This document shows, piece after piece, positions 30,901 to 40,267 of a stretch of 64,000 nucleotides of DNA. Source of the DNA: Gemmatimonadota bacterium. GTDB lineage: Bacteria > Gemmatimonadota > Gemmatimonadetes > Gemmatimonadales > Gemmatimonadaceae. The translations under genes were made by a program, and so were the position numbers. The stretch is from positions 62,001 to 126,000 of the forward strand of contig JAPLKS010000009.1 in assembly GCA_026387915.1 (NCBI GenBank), read 5' to 3'. Position 1 is the stretch's first letter; each line of letters opens with the position of its first letter. The notes beneath the pieces were generated by a model. The model had not been told where the DNA came from. It ran no database searches and worked only from the letters and a program-made list of their open reading frames with translations.

Positions 30901-31403
30901 ACCCAACCGACTTCAACGAAAAAGTCCGCCGCCGCGGCATGGGGAACTCGCCTGGCCCGGCCGGCTTTGCGCTCAAGGAGGAATACGCGATGTGGCAGCA
31001 CGCGGAGGACGTCGCCAAGACCGTCGCCGCAGGTGGTCGCATCGGCGTGGGAAGCCACGGGCAGCTACAGGGCTTGGGGATGCACTGGGAGATCTGGCTC
31101 CTCCAGAGCGGCGGGCTCTCGCAGCACGACGCGCTCCGGGCAGCCACCATCGTCGGGGCAGAGGCGATTGGGCTCGATGCCGACGTGGGCTCCCTTGAGC
31201 CCGGGAAGATGGCCGACATCCTCGTGCTCGACCGTAACCCACTCACGGATATCCGGAACACCAACTCCGTGGCGATGGTGATGAAGAACGGGCGCCTTTT
31301 TGACGCCAGTACGCTCGACGAGCTCTATCCGAAGCAGCAGAAGATGCCGGTGCAGCCGTGGGTCACGGTCACCCCCAACCCGAAGGCTGGGATCAAGCCC
31401 TAA
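27915..31403 (+). CDS. Secreted TolB-type beta-propeller / amidohydrolase fusion
   Basis: 1162 residues. Signal peptide [20 protein letters not shown] with cleavage near ALAAQ, so periplasmic or extracellular. Residues about 50-690 contain repeated PD40/WD40-like blades ([44 protein letters not shown] and others). A Lys/Ala/Pro-rich linker (about 690-720) leads to an amidohydrolase domain. There [15 protein letters not shown] gives the HxH metal pair and [17 protein letters not shown] is the usual closing strand. The canonical late metal Asp is not evident; [15 protein letters not shown] stands there. Substrate unknown; peptide or cyclic amide hydrolysis is a guess. TGAGGA lies 8 nt before ATG; a strong terminator follows. 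Confidence 0.87.
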   Translation: MLSRFSRATVMALLISGSVSALAAQGGAPGAAGAPPAAALPLKATRTHEFTTTKGTWLSLDVAPDGKTIVFDMLGQLYTLPIGGGTATAITSGMAYNSQPRFAPDGKSIAFISDRSGGDNVWTMTLDGKDTTQISKGNDALFASPEWTPDGKYIIGTKWAGFGAGKLWVYNVDGGTGMPLNAAAPKEEKALGAAFGKDPRYLWYATRIGNWQYNSIGPTFQLHVYDRENGKSSQMTTRFGSGFRPTLSPDGVWLVYASRFETKTGLRIRNLSTQEEDWLAFPVQRDETESVSPLDAYPGFSFTPDSKAIVVSYGGEIWRVPVDRSAATKIPFEAHVKMAMGPEVKFAYRVDTSPTFNARQIRDIAPSPDGTKLAFTALDRVWVMDLPNGKPSRVTSSEIGEFGSAWAPDSKSLAFVTWQDAQGGQILRATWQPKKAAPVISTLTQHAGLYTDIAWAPTGDRLVAVRAAARELQEASGMFMGPAAADFVAIPATGGPATLIMPTGGLGTPHFTANSERIFAYGRRDGLVSFRWDGTDLRSHLKVTGPLSPSAAGTNAQRTLDAGLAARESKHDMGGRAARLYIGDDQAEPNPLAPPAADLVLMAPRGDQALATVGMNIYTVTVPQLGATAPTVSVAMLAATPVPVRKLNEIGGEFAIWSNDGRKVMWSLANALWTFDLDRAKVVDDSLKADARAKSAVKKDSAAAPAPKADTTKKEAPGYKPAEQRIVVTATRETPRGSVLLRGGRAITMKGKEIIENADVLVKDNRIVAIGARGAVTVPAGTHTVDVTGKTVMPGFVDLHYHPQWLIPSVHSSQVWQYQATLAYGTTTTRDPQTATTDFLSYADRVESGEVVGPRIYTTGPGVFEMEQIRDLDHARAILKRYALYYDTKTLKMYMTGNRQQRQWVIMAAKELGIMPTTEGGLDFKLDLTHGLDGYPGIEHTLPITPKFADVFEWYKGTQVTNSPTLIVEYGGPFGEGWFYQSEDLIGDAKLRHFTHPTDFNEKVRRRGMGNSPGPAGFALKEEYAMWQHAEDVAKTVAAGGRIGVGSHGQLQGLGMHWEIWLLQSGGLSQHDALRAATIVGAEAIGLDADVGSLEPGKMADILVLDRNPLTDIRNTNSVAMVMKNGRLFDASTLDELYPKQQKMPVQPWVTVTPNPKAGIKP

Positions 31404-31425
31404 CCCCGCGCCAGCGGGAAGGCGG

Positions 31426-31462
31426 AAAGCGGCTCCCGAACCTCGGTTCGGGAGCCGCTTTT
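31426..31462 (+). terminator. Rho-independent terminator after the amidohydrolase gene
   Basis: Perfect 16-bp stem AAAGCGGCTCCCGAAC / GTTCGGGAGCCGCTTT with a CTCG loop, then TTGT. It insulates the nuo operon. Confidence 0.92.
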
Positions 31463-31466
31463 GTCG

Positions 31467-31496
31467 TTGACACACTTCGCGCACGCTCGGTAAGTT
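31467..31496 (+). promoter_or_regulatory. Candidate promoter of the nuo operon
   Basis: Perfect TTGACA at 31467-31472, 18-bp spacer, TAAGTT at 31491-31496 (reading on TA). Predicted start near 31503. It begins 5 bp after the preceding terminator. Confidence 0.55.
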
Positions 31497-31512
31497 TACG
31501 CGTTGTGAGACT

Positions 31513-31530
31513 TCGTGAACTTTTTCACGA
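31513..31530 (+). promoter_or_regulatory. Inverted repeat in the nuo leader
   Basis: Perfect 7-bp arms TCGTGAA and TTCACGA with a CTTT spacer, about 10 nt after the predicted start site and 18 nt before nuoA. It could be a repressor operator or a small RNA hairpin near the ribosome site. Confidence 0.4.
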
Positions 31531-31547
31531 GCGACTATAAAGGCAAT

Positions 31548-31955
31548 ATGGACCGCACCTACCTTCCGGTTCTACTTCTCGTCGGCTTCGTCATCACGAA
31601 TGCCGCCATCATCATCGGCCTTTCGGCGTGGACACTGCGTCCCCGACCGACGCCCGAGAAACAGATGCCGTACGAATCCGGCATCCCGCCGCTGGGCGAC
31701 GCCCGCGAGCGATTCTCGGTCAAATTCTACATGGTCGCGATGCTGTTCATCGTCTTCGACATCGAGACGGTGTTCATGATTCCGTGGGGCGCCTACTACC
31801 GACAGCTGTCGTGCAGCATTCCGCTGACGGCCGCCGGTATTTGCCCTCCCGCCCAAGTCTCATTCTTTGGACTCAACGAGATGCTCGTGTTCATGGTGAT
31901 TCTCGTCGTTGGGTTTGCCTACGTCTGGAAGAAGGGAGCACTCCAGTGGGATTGA
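31548..31955 (+). CDS. nuoA: NADH-quinone oxidoreductase subunit A
   Basis: Membrane subunit of complex I at the quinone-site junction. 135 residues from ATG 31548 with three helices. Hallmarks: [21 protein letters not shown] and the acidic [12 protein letters not shown] helix. GTG 31515 would add 11 residues but begins within the inverted repeat; AAAGG at 31539-31543 suits the ATG. First of 14 nuo genes; overlaps nuoB by 10 nt. Confidence 0.94.
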   Translation: MDRTYLPVLLLVGFVITNAAIIIGLSAWTLRPRPTPEKQMPYESGIPPLGDARERFSVKFYMVAMLFIVFDIETVFMIPWGAYYRQLSCSIPLTAAGICPPAQVSFFGLNEMLVFMVILVVGFAYVWKKGALQWD

Positions 31956-32584
31956 TTAGCCAGCCGGAACCCGGCCGCGCCCCCTCCACCGTCACGTTCG
32001 ATCCCACCTCGCAGGAAGGGTGGGTCACGACACGTCTCGACTTTCTCGTCAACTGGGGCCGCGCCAACTCCCTATGGCCCATGCCGTTCGGCACCGCCTG
32101 CTGCGCGATCGAATTCATGGCCACCGCGGCCAGTAAGTTCGACCTCGCACGCTTCGGGATGGAGCGAATGGGCTTTTCGCCGCGACAGGCTGACGTGCTG
32201 ATCTGCGCCGGCCGCGTGCCCTTCAAACTGGCCCCCGTGCTGCGCCGCATCTGGCAGCAGATGCCGCAGCCCAAGTGGGCCATCTCGATGGGCGCCTGCG
32301 CCAGCACAGGTGGCATGTTCGACACCTACGCCGTCGTGCAGGGCATCGACACGATCATCCCGATCGACGTCTACGTCCCTGGATGCCCGCCGCGCCCTGA
32401 GGCGCTGATCCACGGCATCATGATGTTGCAGAAGAAAATCATGCAGGAACAAATGTCGAGTAAGACGCTGCGCAACGAGATGCAGCCCGACCCGCGCAGC
32501 AAGCTCTATCTCCCGCCCGATCGCATCGACGAGCTCTCCGAGCCGTTCGGTAACTCGGTGCACCAGACCCGGTCGGCCCCATGA
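31946..32584 (+). CDS. nuoB: NADH-quinone oxidoreductase subunit B
   Basis: Holds terminal cluster N2, which reduces quinone. 212 residues from GTG 31946. Tandem cysteines in [10 protein letters not shown], a third in [14 protein letters not shown] and a fourth in [13 protein letters not shown]. The N-terminal 30 residues and C-terminal tail are longer than in E. coli. The GAAGGGA ribosome site at 31931-31937 supports the start. The C-terminus overlaps nuoC (ATGA). Confidence 0.95.
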   Translation: MGLISQPEPGRAPSTVTFDPTSQEGWVTTRLDFLVNWGRANSLWPMPFGTACCAIEFMATAASKFDLARFGMERMGFSPRQADVLICAGRVPFKLAPVLRRIWQQMPQPKWAISMGACASTGGMFDTYAVVQGIDTIIPIDVYVPGCPPRPEALIHGIMMLQKKIMQEQMSSKTLRNEMQPDPRSKLYLPPDRIDELSEPFGNSVHQTRSAP

Positions 32585-33267
32585 GCACCGGATTCACGAT
32601 CTACCATCCCGAGGGCGATCAGCCCTCGACGCCCAAGAAGGTCCCGCATCATGGCGGGGCCGCCAACCCGTCGGCCGCCGCCATCGCGGCTCGTTTTCCG
32701 GGTGCGGTCGTTCGCTCCGCCGTCGTCTGGGGTGAGACCACCGTCTTTGTGGTGGCGGACCAGCTCCATGCCATTGTCCAGTGGTTGCACGAGGAGCCCA
32801 GCGAGTGCTACGACTACCTCTCTGACGTGACGGCCGTCGAATACCGCGATCTCGCGCAGCCCATGGAAGTCGTCTGGCATCTGCGCTCCGTCAAACATCG
32901 CCGCTTCCTCCGCCTCAAAGTGCAGCTCGCCAAAGGCGCGCCGCTTGCCGTGCCGAGTGTGTGGGACATCTACAAGGGCGCGGATTGGCTCGAGCGCGAG
33001 ACCTACGACATGTTCGGGATCACGTTCACGGGTCACCCGGACCTCCGTCGCATTCTGCTGTGGGAGTCCTTCCAAGAAGGACACCCGCTGCGCAAAGACT
33101 TTCCGCTTCGCGGACGCTTCTCGCGCTCGCAGCAACTCACCAACGCACTCTCGGCCGCTCCGGAAGCGCGCTATTCGATGGAAGAGCTCTCGATCGCCGA
33201 TGCGTTCGAAGATCTGCCGCTCGATATGCGCGCGCGCCTTGCCGGCGGCGATCGGACGGGGGAGTAA
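32581..33267 (+). CDS. nuoC: NADH-quinone oxidoreductase subunit C
   Basis: 30-kDa hydrophilic subunit beside NuoD. 228 residues. The conserved C-terminal block REVYDMFGI-type signature appears as [20 protein letters not shown], then [19 protein letters not shown]. NuoC and NuoD are separate genes here, unlike the E. coli fusion. Starts by overlapping nuoB and ends 3 nt before nuoD. Confidence 0.95.
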   Translation: MSTGFTIYHPEGDQPSTPKKVPHHGGAANPSAAAIAARFPGAVVRSAVVWGETTVFVVADQLHAIVQWLHEEPSECYDYLSDVTAVEYRDLAQPMEVVWHLRSVKHRRFLRLKVQLAKGAPLAVPSVWDIYKGADWLERETYDMFGITFTGHPDLRRILLWESFQEGHPLRKDFPLRGRFSRSQQLTNALSAAPEARYSMEELSIADAFEDLPLDMRARLAGGDRTGE

Positions 33268-33270
33268 CCA

Positions 33271-34578
33271 ATGGCGACCAAGCGCACCATTGAAGTAGAA
33301 CTCTCCACGTCGGGGCTCGACCGTGAAGGCCGGCCGCAGCGCGTACCGATCGTGACCTCAGGCGGAGCGGCGGTGGCGCTCGAAGCGCCGCCAAGCCTCG
33401 AGCCGGATCTCGGCGGTCAGCACATGCTGATCAACATCGGACCGCAGCACCCCGCCACACACGGCGTGTTGCGACTGGTGCTCGAACTCGACGGCGAAAC
33501 CGTTGTGCGCTGCATTCCGCACGTCGGCTATCTCCACTGCGGCTTTGAGAAGATTGGCGAGTACCGTCAGTACAACCAGATCATCCCGTGGACCGATCGC
33601 GAAGATTATCTGAACTGCATTGGCAACAACATCGCCTTCTCACTCGGCGCCGAGCGCTTGTTCGGTATTGAGATTACGCCGCGGTGCACGGTGTTGCGTG
33701 TGATCGCGATGGAACTCTCGCGCATCGCATCGCACCTGGTGTGGATGGGAACGACCGGCATCGACATCGGCGCCTACACACCGTTCCTCTGGTCGTTTCA
33801 GGAACGCGAGAACATCTACAACCTGCTCGAAGGGTGGTTCGGCGCCCGTCTCACGACGTCGGGTTCGCGCGTCGGTGGCATGGCGGCGGACATCCCGGAC
33901 AAATGGCTCGAAGGGCTTAACGGGTTTATTCACTCGTTCCCCAAGACGCTCGACGAATGCGATCGGATGCTCACGAAGAATGCGATCTGGGTCGGTCGCA
34001 CGATTGGGCTTGGCGTCATGGGTCCCGAAGAAGCGCTCAACTATGGCCTCAGCGGTCCGATGGTGCGCGCGTCGGGCGTGGCGTACGACGTGCGCCGCGA
34101 CTTCCCGTATCTCGACTACGAGACCTACGACTTTGAAGTCCCCGTCGGTAATCAGGGCGACGTGTACGATCGGTACCTCGTGCGTATGGAAGAGATGCGG
34201 CAGTCTGTGCGCATTCTGGAGCAGGCGGTCAAGCGCCTCCCCGACGGTCCGGTGAACGTCGACGATCCGCGCGTGATTCTCCCGCCCAAGCACAAGGCGA
34301 CGAGCGAGATGGAATCGATGATCCATCACTTCAAGAACGTGATGGAAGGACCGCGGCCTCCGATCGGCGAGACGTACGTTGCCGTCGAGGCCCCGAAGGG
34401 TGAGAAGGGCTACTACTTCGTGTCGGATGGCACCTCCAAGCCGGCGCGCTGGCGTATTCGCCCGCCGAGTTTTGTGAACCTCTCCGCGATTCCGAAAATG
34501 GTGGAGGGGCATCTGCTCTCCGACGTGATCGCGATTAATGCTTCGATCGACATCGTGATGGGAGAAATCGACCGGTGA
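33271..34578 (+). CDS. nuoD: NADH-quinone oxidoreductase subunit D
   Basis: 49-kDa subunit lining the quinone cavity. 435 residues. The quinone-site loop is NIGPQHPATHGVLR with its conserved His, then GYLHCGFEKIGEYR, and the C-terminus RIRPPSFVNLSAIPKM...DVIAINASIDIVMGEIDR. The first 45 residues form a variable N-terminal extension. Overlaps nuoE by 4 nt (GTGA). Confidence 0.96.
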   Translation: MATKRTIEVELSTSGLDREGRPQRVPIVTSGGAAVALEAPPSLEPDLGGQHMLINIGPQHPATHGVLRLVLELDGETVVRCIPHVGYLHCGFEKIGEYRQYNQIIPWTDREDYLNCIGNNIAFSLGAERLFGIEITPRCTVLRVIAMELSRIASHLVWMGTTGIDIGAYTPFLWSFQERENIYNLLEGWFGARLTTSGSRVGGMAADIPDKWLEGLNGFIHSFPKTLDECDRMLTKNAIWVGRTIGLGVMGPEEALNYGLSGPMVRASGVAYDVRRDFPYLDYETYDFEVPVGNQGDVYDRYLVRMEEMRQSVRILEQAVKRLPDGPVNVDDPRVILPPKHKATSEMESMIHHFKNVMEGPRPPIGETYVAVEAPKGEKGYYFVSDGTSKPARWRIRPPSFVNLSAIPKMVEGHLLSDVIAINASIDIVMGEIDR

Positions 34579-35075
34579 GCGCGCATACGCACGCACCCTA
34601 CGAGCCGGTATTCGTCGGCGCCCGCAAAGAGGAGCTGACGCAGCTGCTCACGCGCTATCCGACGAAAATGGCAGCGCTGCTGCCCGCGCTCTGGATGGTG
34701 CAAGAAGACCGCGGCTGGATTAGCGAAGAGGCGATGACGGAAGTCGCCGCGCAGCTGGATCTCACGGCCGCCTACGTGAAGGGTGTGGTCTCCTTCTATA
34801 CGATGTATCACCAGCACCCGGTGGGGAAACACTTCATTCAAGTGTGCACCACCAGCCCGTGCCTCTGCGCGGGCGCCGACAAAGTGGTGGACGCATTCCT
34901 TGAGCACACCGGCTGCAAAGAACTCGGCGTCACCTCCGCCGACGGCAAGTACACGGTGATCGAGGTCGAGTGCTTGGGCGCGTGCGGCTTCGCCACGCCA
35001 GTACAGGTCAACTTGGATTACATCGAAAATGTCACGGCCGACAAAGTCCCCCAGATCCTCGCGGGGTTGAAGTAA
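34575..35075 (+). CDS. nuoE: NADH-quinone oxidoreductase subunit E
   Basis: 24-kDa subunit with the 2Fe-2S cluster N1a. 166 residues, thioredoxin-like fold. Cluster ligands: CTTSPC and, about 35 residues later, CLGAC. N-terminal helices include LPALWMVQEDRGWISEEAM. GTG start overlapping nuoD; its stop shares a base with the nuoF start (TAATG). Confidence 0.95.
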   Translation: MSAHTHAPYEPVFVGARKEELTQLLTRYPTKMAALLPALWMVQEDRGWISEEAMTEVAAQLDLTAAYVKGVVSFYTMYHQHPVGKHFIQVCTTSPCLCAGADKVVDAFLEHTGCKELGVTSADGKYTVIEVECLGACGFATPVQVNLDYIENVTADKVPQILAGLK

Positions 35076-36397
35076 TGGGATATCCGCACAAGTCGCATCC
35101 GAGAGAGACCGCGGTGCTGAGCAAGCACTTCGGTGATCCCGAAGCGCGCACCCTCGACGGGTGGAAGAAACGCGGTGGGTATCGCGCGCTTGAACAAGCG
35201 CTCGCGATGACGCCCACCGATATCGTGAACATCGTCAAGGAGTCCGGGCTACGTGGTCGTGGCGGCGCGGGCTTCCCGACGGGCCTCAAGTGGTCGTTCA
35301 TGAAACAGGGTGACGGCAAGCCGCACTACCTCTGCTGCAACGCCGACGAATCTGAGCCGGGCACGTTCAAGGATCGCGAAATCATGCGGTGGACGCCCCA
35401 CTCGCTCATCGAAGGGTGCGCCATTGGCGCTTACGCGATTGGCGCAGAGACGGCGTACATCTACGTGCGTGGCGAGTTCACGGAGCCCATTCGGCGCCTG
35501 AACGAAGCGCTCAAAGAATGCTACGCGGCCAATATCCTTGGCTCGAATGCTATGGGAACGGGCAAGACCATAAACATCTATGTCCATTCCGGCGCAGGCG
35601 CCTACATCTGCGGCGAAGAAACCGCGCTGATGAACTCGCTCGAAGGTCGCCGCGGCAACCCGCGCATCAAGCCGCCGTTCCCGGCCGTCGCCGGACTCTT
35701 CGGCATGCCGACGACGATCAATAACGTCGAGACGCTCGCGGCCGTTCCGCACATTCTCATCAACGGCGCCGAGTGGTATAAGGCGATGTCGCTGAGTAGC
35801 CCGAAGAGTATGGGCACTAAGTTGTTCTCGGTGTGCGGCAATGTTGCGCGCCCGGGCAACTACGAAATCGTGATGGGCTTTCCGTTCAAGGATTTCCTGT
35901 ACGACCTCTGCGGCGGACCGCTCGCGGGGCGAAAGTTCAAGGGTGTGATTCCTGGCGGTTGCTCGGTGCCGATCCAGACCATGGAAGAAGCCGAAGCGAC
36001 GATGATGGACTACGAAGGATTCGTGGCGCAGGGGACGATGCTTGGGTCCGGCGGCGTGATCATTTTTGACGACGCGCAGTCGATTCCGCGCATGACGGCG
36101 CGCCACGCGCGCTTTTATGCCCACGAAAGCTGCGCGCAGTGCACGCAGTGCCGCGAAGGCACCGCCTGGACCACCAAGATTCTCGACCGCATCGTGGCGG
36201 GGCAGGGCACGTTCGAAGATCTCGACACGCTGCTGGAAATGGCCGACAACATGACGGGTAAGACGATTTGCGTGCTGAGTGATTCATGCGCCACGGTCGT
36301 GGTGAGCGCGCTGCAGAAGTATCGCCATGAGTTTGAGGCCTTGATTACCGGCAAACGGTCGTCGACCGTTGCCGCTTCGTCGGGGGCTGCCGCGTAA
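35075..36397 (+). CDS. nuoF: NADH-quinone oxidoreductase subunit F
   Basis: 51-kDa subunit that binds NADH and FMN and holds cluster N3. 440 residues from ATG 35075. GLRGRGGAGFPTGLKW binds NADH/FMN, YICGEETALMNSLEG follows, and N3 ligands are ESCAQCTQCREGT plus the Cys in LSDSCATVV. The frame is open into nuoE but the start overlaps its stop as in the rest of the operon. Confidence 0.96.
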   Translation: MGYPHKSHPRETAVLSKHFGDPEARTLDGWKKRGGYRALEQALAMTPTDIVNIVKESGLRGRGGAGFPTGLKWSFMKQGDGKPHYLCCNADESEPGTFKDREIMRWTPHSLIEGCAIGAYAIGAETAYIYVRGEFTEPIRRLNEALKECYAANILGSNAMGTGKTINIYVHSGAGAYICGEETALMNSLEGRRGNPRIKPPFPAVAGLFGMPTTINNVETLAAVPHILINGAEWYKAMSLSSPKSMGTKLFSVCGNVARPGNYEIVMGFPFKDFLYDLCGGPLAGRKFKGVIPGGCSVPIQTMEEAEATMMDYEGFVAQGTMLGSGGVIIFDDAQSIPRMTARHARFYAHESCAQCTQCREGTAWTTKILDRIVAGQGTFEDLDTLLEMADNMTGKTICVLSDSCATVVVSALQKYRHEFEALITGKRSSTVAASSGAAA

Positions 36398-37947
36398 TGG
36401 CCGACAATACCGTCAACCTGACGATTGAGGGCCGCGCGGTTTCCGTGCCGGCCGGCACCTCTATCCTCGAGGCCGCCAAGACTGTCGGCGTCCTCATCCC
36501 GCATTACTGCTATCACTCCGGACTTCCCGTGGCCGGCGTGTGCCGCATGTGCCTCGTCGAAGTCGAGAAGAGCCCCAAGCTGGCGCCCGCCTGTGCGACA
36601 ACGGTGGGCGAGGGACAGGTGGTGCATGTGTACAGCGAGAAGGCGCTCGAGGCCCGCAAGGGCGTGCTCGAGTTCCTGCTCATCAACCATCCGCTCGATT
36701 GCCCGATCTGCGATCAGGCCGGCGAGTGCGAACTCCAGGATTACACGTTCCAGGAAGGACGCGCCGACTCGCGGTATCGCGAGCCCAAGCGCTTCAATCC
36801 GATGGAAGACTTTGGCGGCGATGTGCTGTATGTGCAGAACCGCTGCATCCTGTGCACGCGGTGCGTGCGTTTCATGGATGATGTGCACGAGGCGCCGGTG
36901 CTCAGCGTCACGGAGCGCGGCGATCGTGCGTTCATTGGAAAGGCGCCGGATGCCGATCTCACGCAGCCGTGGGCCGCGAACGTCGTGGATCTTTGCCCCG
37001 TGGGCGCGTTGGTGTCTAAGGATTTCTTGAACAAGGCGCGCGCGTGGGAACTGGATCGCACCGCGTCGGTCTGCACCGGCTGCTCGCAGGGGTGCAACAT
37101 CACGGTGGAAATGCGTGACAACGTGGTGATGCGGTTCAAGCCGCGCGCCAACGAGCACGTGAACCACTTCTACATGTGTGACGAAGGACGCGCCAACTAT
37201 CGCTGGCTGAACCGACCGGATCGCTTAGAAGTCCCGATGGCGGACGGACGCCCGGTGGATTGGGAGATCGCGCTCGCCGCGGCGGCCGCTCTTCTCAAGG
37301 GAAAGAAGGCGCACATCGTCGCAAACGCCTCGCTGTCCAACGAAGCGATGCATCTGATCAAACGCATTGCGGCCAAGACGGGCGGAGCGGTGAAGTACGC
37401 GGTGAAGACTGGAATCGAGGCCAACCTTCCGGGCGCCACCGATCTCGCGGTTCGCGCCGATCGCGCCGCGAATGCGACCGCCGCAGCACTGTTTGGCTTC
37501 GCACGGACAAGCGACGTGCTGAGTGGCCTCTCCGCGCAGGATGTGCTGATTATCGTGGACGATGCGCTCGACGGCCTTTCTGCCGACGCCGTGGCGAAGG
37601 CCGGAGCCGTGATTGTCATTGGAACCGCTATGCCGGCCGCCGTCGCGAAAGCCAACGTCGTGTTGCCGATTGCGAATGTGGTGGAAGAAGAAGGGACGCT
37701 GACCAACCTGCGTGGACGCGTGCAGCGCTTTCTGCAGGCCAAGCAGGCGCCTGGTCTGGCTCGGCCGAGTTGGTTTGTGCTGGCCGATGTACTCCAGTCG
37801 CTGGGCGATGCGGCTCCGTATCTCACCGCGAGTGCCGCGTTCGACGCGCTCGCCAAAGCTGAGCCGGCCTTTGCCGGCATGAACTACGACGCGCTCGCGC
37901 TCTCCGGACAAACCGTCCAGGGTGCGCTGGCAGGAGCGGGGGCATGA
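36397..37947 (+). CDS. nuoG: NADH-quinone oxidoreductase subunit G (short form)
   Basis: Electron-wire subunit, 516 residues, shorter than E. coli NuoG (about 900). N1b ligands: HYCYHSGLPVAGVCRMC plus a later Cys. N5: HPLDCPICDQAGEC with the His ligand. N4: CILCTRC plus a later Cys. A molybdopterin-oxidoreductase-like Fe4S4 segment then gives CX2CX3CX27C (CTGCSQGC...MC), the ligand pattern of the off-path cluster N7. The rest is a truncated molybdopterin-like domain ending about residue 510. Overlaps nuoH by 4 nt. Confidence 0.95.
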   Translation: MADNTVNLTIEGRAVSVPAGTSILEAAKTVGVLIPHYCYHSGLPVAGVCRMCLVEVEKSPKLAPACATTVGEGQVVHVYSEKALEARKGVLEFLLINHPLDCPICDQAGECELQDYTFQEGRADSRYREPKRFNPMEDFGGDVLYVQNRCILCTRCVRFMDDVHEAPVLSVTERGDRAFIGKAPDADLTQPWAANVVDLCPVGALVSKDFLNKARAWELDRTASVCTGCSQGCNITVEMRDNVVMRFKPRANEHVNHFYMCDEGRANYRWLNRPDRLEVPMADGRPVDWEIALAAAAALLKGKKAHIVANASLSNEAMHLIKRIAAKTGGAVKYAVKTGIEANLPGATDLAVRADRAANATAAALFGFARTSDVLSGLSAQDVLIIVDDALDGLSADAVAKAGAVIVIGTAMPAAVAKANVVLPIANVVEEEGTLTNLRGRVQRFLQAKQAPGLARPSWFVLADVLQSLGDAAPYLTASAAFDALAKAEPAFAGMNYDALALSGQTVQGALAGAGA

Positions 37948-39227
37948 TGGTGCATACCTTTCCGCTGCTCTTGCAGGTGGCGGATTCCCAGCTACCTCCG
38001 ACGACCGGCGTGTTTGTCATCGCGTCCATCATCAAGATGCTCGTGATGTTTGGCCTCGTGATGGGCACCGTGGCCTATACCACGTTTGCGGAACGACGGA
38101 TCGCCGCCTGGATTCAGGACCGGCATGGTCCGAATCGCGTCGGACCTTGGGGCCTCTTCCAGGTGCTGGCCGACGGCGTCAAGAACTTTATGAAGGAAGA
38201 GACCTACCCGGCCGATGCGAACAAAGTCTTGTTCGTCCTCGCCCCGGCGCTCGCCTTCATTCCCGCGATGCTCACCTGGGCGGTGATCCCCTTTGCGTCG
38301 CCGCTGCCGACGCCGTGGGGGCGCATCGACATGGTCGTCGCCGACCTACCAGTGGGGTTCCTCTTTACGCTCGCCATCAGCTCGCTTGGCGTGTACGGAC
38401 TGACGCTCGCCGGCTGGAGCTCCAACAACAAGTACGCGCTCCTCGGCGGTCTTCGCGCCAGCGCGCAGATGGTGTCGTATGAAATCGCGATGGGGATGAG
38501 CACGGTGTGCGTGCTGCTGTTGGCGGGCAATGTGCACCTGAGCGAAATCATCACCCAGCAAGTGACCATGGGATGGAACGTCCTCTTGCTGTCGGTCGCG
38601 TTCTTCCTGTTCATCATCGCGGCCTTTGCCGAAACGAACCGCGTGCCGTTCGATCTCCCCGAATCGGAGTCGGAGCTCGTGGCCGGCTATCACACCGAGT
38701 ACAGCGCGATGAAGTACTCGATGTTTCCTATCTCGGAATACGCGAACATGATCACGGCGGGCGCGATGCTCTCGACGCTGTTCCTCGGCGGCTGGGACAT
38801 CCCGTTCACGACGTGGGATAACCTGCCGCCGTTCACGGTGCTCAAGACGTTGCTGACGTTCGGATTCTTTGCGGCGAAGGTGGTGTTCTGGATCTTCTTC
38901 TTTATCTGGATCCGTTGGACGCTGCCGCGTTTCCGCTACGACCAGCTCATGTCGCTCGGATGGAAAATCATGCTGCCGATCGCGCTCGCCTACGTCGCGT
39001 TGATCGCGACAGTCGTGGTCGTGCTCGACAAGGCAGGCATTGCGCGCGGGCACCTGTTCGGCCTCATCCTCTTCGGCATCAACATCGTCTCGGTGGCGGT
39101 CCTCTTCTTCTGGCTCGATCGTGGCCGCATCGTCAGTCCGGCGTACAGCCGTCTGAACCGTGCCGGCGTCGATAAGCTGCGTGCCGTCGCCCCAAGTCGT
39201 TCGACTCTCAAGGGACCTGGAGCCTAA
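37944..39227 (+). CDS. nuoH: NADH-quinone oxidoreductase subunit H
   Basis: Membrane subunit that forms the floor of the quinone channel. 427 residues, eight or more helices. Conserved loops: AERRIAAWIQDRHGPNRVGP and the signature ETNRVPFDLPESESELVAGY followed by HTEYSAMKYSMF. The C-terminus is longer than in E. coli, with extra helices after residue 330. nuoI begins at the next base after the stop. Confidence 0.95.
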   Translation: MMVHTFPLLLQVADSQLPPTTGVFVIASIIKMLVMFGLVMGTVAYTTFAERRIAAWIQDRHGPNRVGPWGLFQVLADGVKNFMKEETYPADANKVLFVLAPALAFIPAMLTWAVIPFASPLPTPWGRIDMVVADLPVGFLFTLAISSLGVYGLTLAGWSSNNKYALLGGLRASAQMVSYEIAMGMSTVCVLLLAGNVHLSEIITQQVTMGWNVLLLSVAFFLFIIAAFAETNRVPFDLPESESELVAGYHTEYSAMKYSMFPISEYANMITAGAMLSTLFLGGWDIPFTTWDNLPPFTVLKTLLTFGFFAAKVVFWIFFFIWIRWTLPRFRYDQLMSLGWKIMLPIALAYVALIATVVVVLDKAGIARGHLFGLILFGINIVSVAVLFFWLDRGRIVSPAYSRLNRAGVDKLRAVAPSRSTLKGPGA

Positions 39228-39725
39228 ATGACCATCCGGGTGAAAATCGTAGACCGCCCCGTGGGGGAGGTGAGTTATGTGCGCGCCACCGTCAAAGGCT
39301 TGGCGCTCACATTGAAACACCTCGTCGATCCCCACAAGGTGACGGTGCAGTATCCCGACGAAAAGTGGGACATCTCGCCGCGCTGGCGTGGCACGCACCG
39401 CATGCTGACGACCGAAGACGGCAAGGCCAAGTGTGTGGCGTGCGGTCTCTGCCCGACGGTGTGCCCCGCGAACTGCATCAAGCTGGTGCCCGGCGAGGAC
39501 GAGGAAGGGAATCGCTATCCGCTCGTGTTCGAGATTGACGAGTTCCGTTGCATCTTCTGCGGCTACTGCCAGGAAGTGTGCCCGGAGGAAGCCATCCACG
39601 TGGGGCGTCACTACGAGAACGCCGAATACAGCCGCGATCGGTTTGTGTACGACTTGGCGCGTCTCACGTCGCAGACGCACGCCGTCAGCGAACTGTGGGA
39701 TCCCGCCGACCGGAAGGGGGAGTGA
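39228..39725 (+). CDS. nuoI: NADH-quinone oxidoreductase subunit I
   Basis: Ferredoxin-like subunit with clusters N6a and N6b. 165 residues. Two complete 4Fe-4S motifs: CVACGLCPTVCP and CIFCGYCQEVCP. N-terminal amphipathic helix TVKGLALTLKHLVDP docks to NuoH. The spacer between the motifs (KLVPGEDEEGNRYPLVFEID) is typical. Overlaps nuoJ at one base (TGATG). Confidence 0.95.
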   Translation: MTIRVKIVDRPVGEVSYVRATVKGLALTLKHLVDPHKVTVQYPDEKWDISPRWRGTHRMLTTEDGKAKCVACGLCPTVCPANCIKLVPGEDEEGNRYPLVFEIDEFRCIFCGYCQEVCPEEAIHVGRHYENAEYSRDRFVYDLARLTSQTHAVSELWDPADRKGE

Positions 39726-40267
39726 TGTCTAATCAATTTTACCCCCTCTTCTATTCGTTCCATTTCTATTTGTTCGGGCTGATTGCGCTCGCCAGCTCGC
39801 TGATGTTCGTCACGCGCAAAAGTCCGGTGTCGGCGGCGATGTGGCTGGTGGCCACGATGTTCGCTTTGGCCGCGCTCTACATCATGCTCGACGCGCAGTT
39901 CGTCGGCGTCATGCAAGTCCTGGTGTACGCCGGTGCGATCATGGTGGTGTTCTTGTTTGTCGTGATGTTGCTCAACCTCGGCTCACCCGCCGACCTCAAT
40001 GACATGCGCGGAAAGTGGGGGCGTCTGCTGGCCGGTTTCGTCGGGCTGGCGCTCGTCGCCGAGTTGATGGCGCTCACCAAGAGCCCACTCGATCTGCGCC
40101 TCGTGCTGCCCGCCGCGACGGACGTCCCGCCAACCGGAGGCGTGATCGCGTCGATCGCCGCTCCGATGTTCAAGGAATATCTCCTGGCCTTCGAACTCAC
40201 GAGCGTGCTGCTGTTGGCAGCCATCATGGGTGCGGTGGTCCTCGCCAAGAAGACAGATGCTCGCTGA
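39725..40267 (+). CDS. nuoJ: NADH-quinone oxidoreductase subunit J
   Basis: Membrane subunit with the pi-bulge helix that gates proton transfer. 180 residues, five helices. Conserved third helix: [20 protein letters not shown] with MLLNLG after it. ATG 39725 on the nuoI stop; the frame is open back to 39548 but that part overlaps nuoI. Overlaps nuoK by 11 nt. Confidence 0.94.
   Translation: MSNQFYPLFYSFHFYLFGLIALASSLMFVTRKSPVSAAMWLVATMFALAALYIMLDAQFVGVMQVLVYAGAIMVVFLFVVMLLNLGSPADLNDMRGKWGRLLAGFVGLALVAELMALTKSPLDLRLVLPAATDVPPTGGVIASIAAPMFKEYLLAFELTSVLLLAAIMGAVVLAKKTDAR

Noticed and set aside
38346-39680. 444-codon minus-strand open frame opposite nuoH-nuoI
   Set aside because: Same shadow pattern; two conserved complex I genes lie on the + strand.
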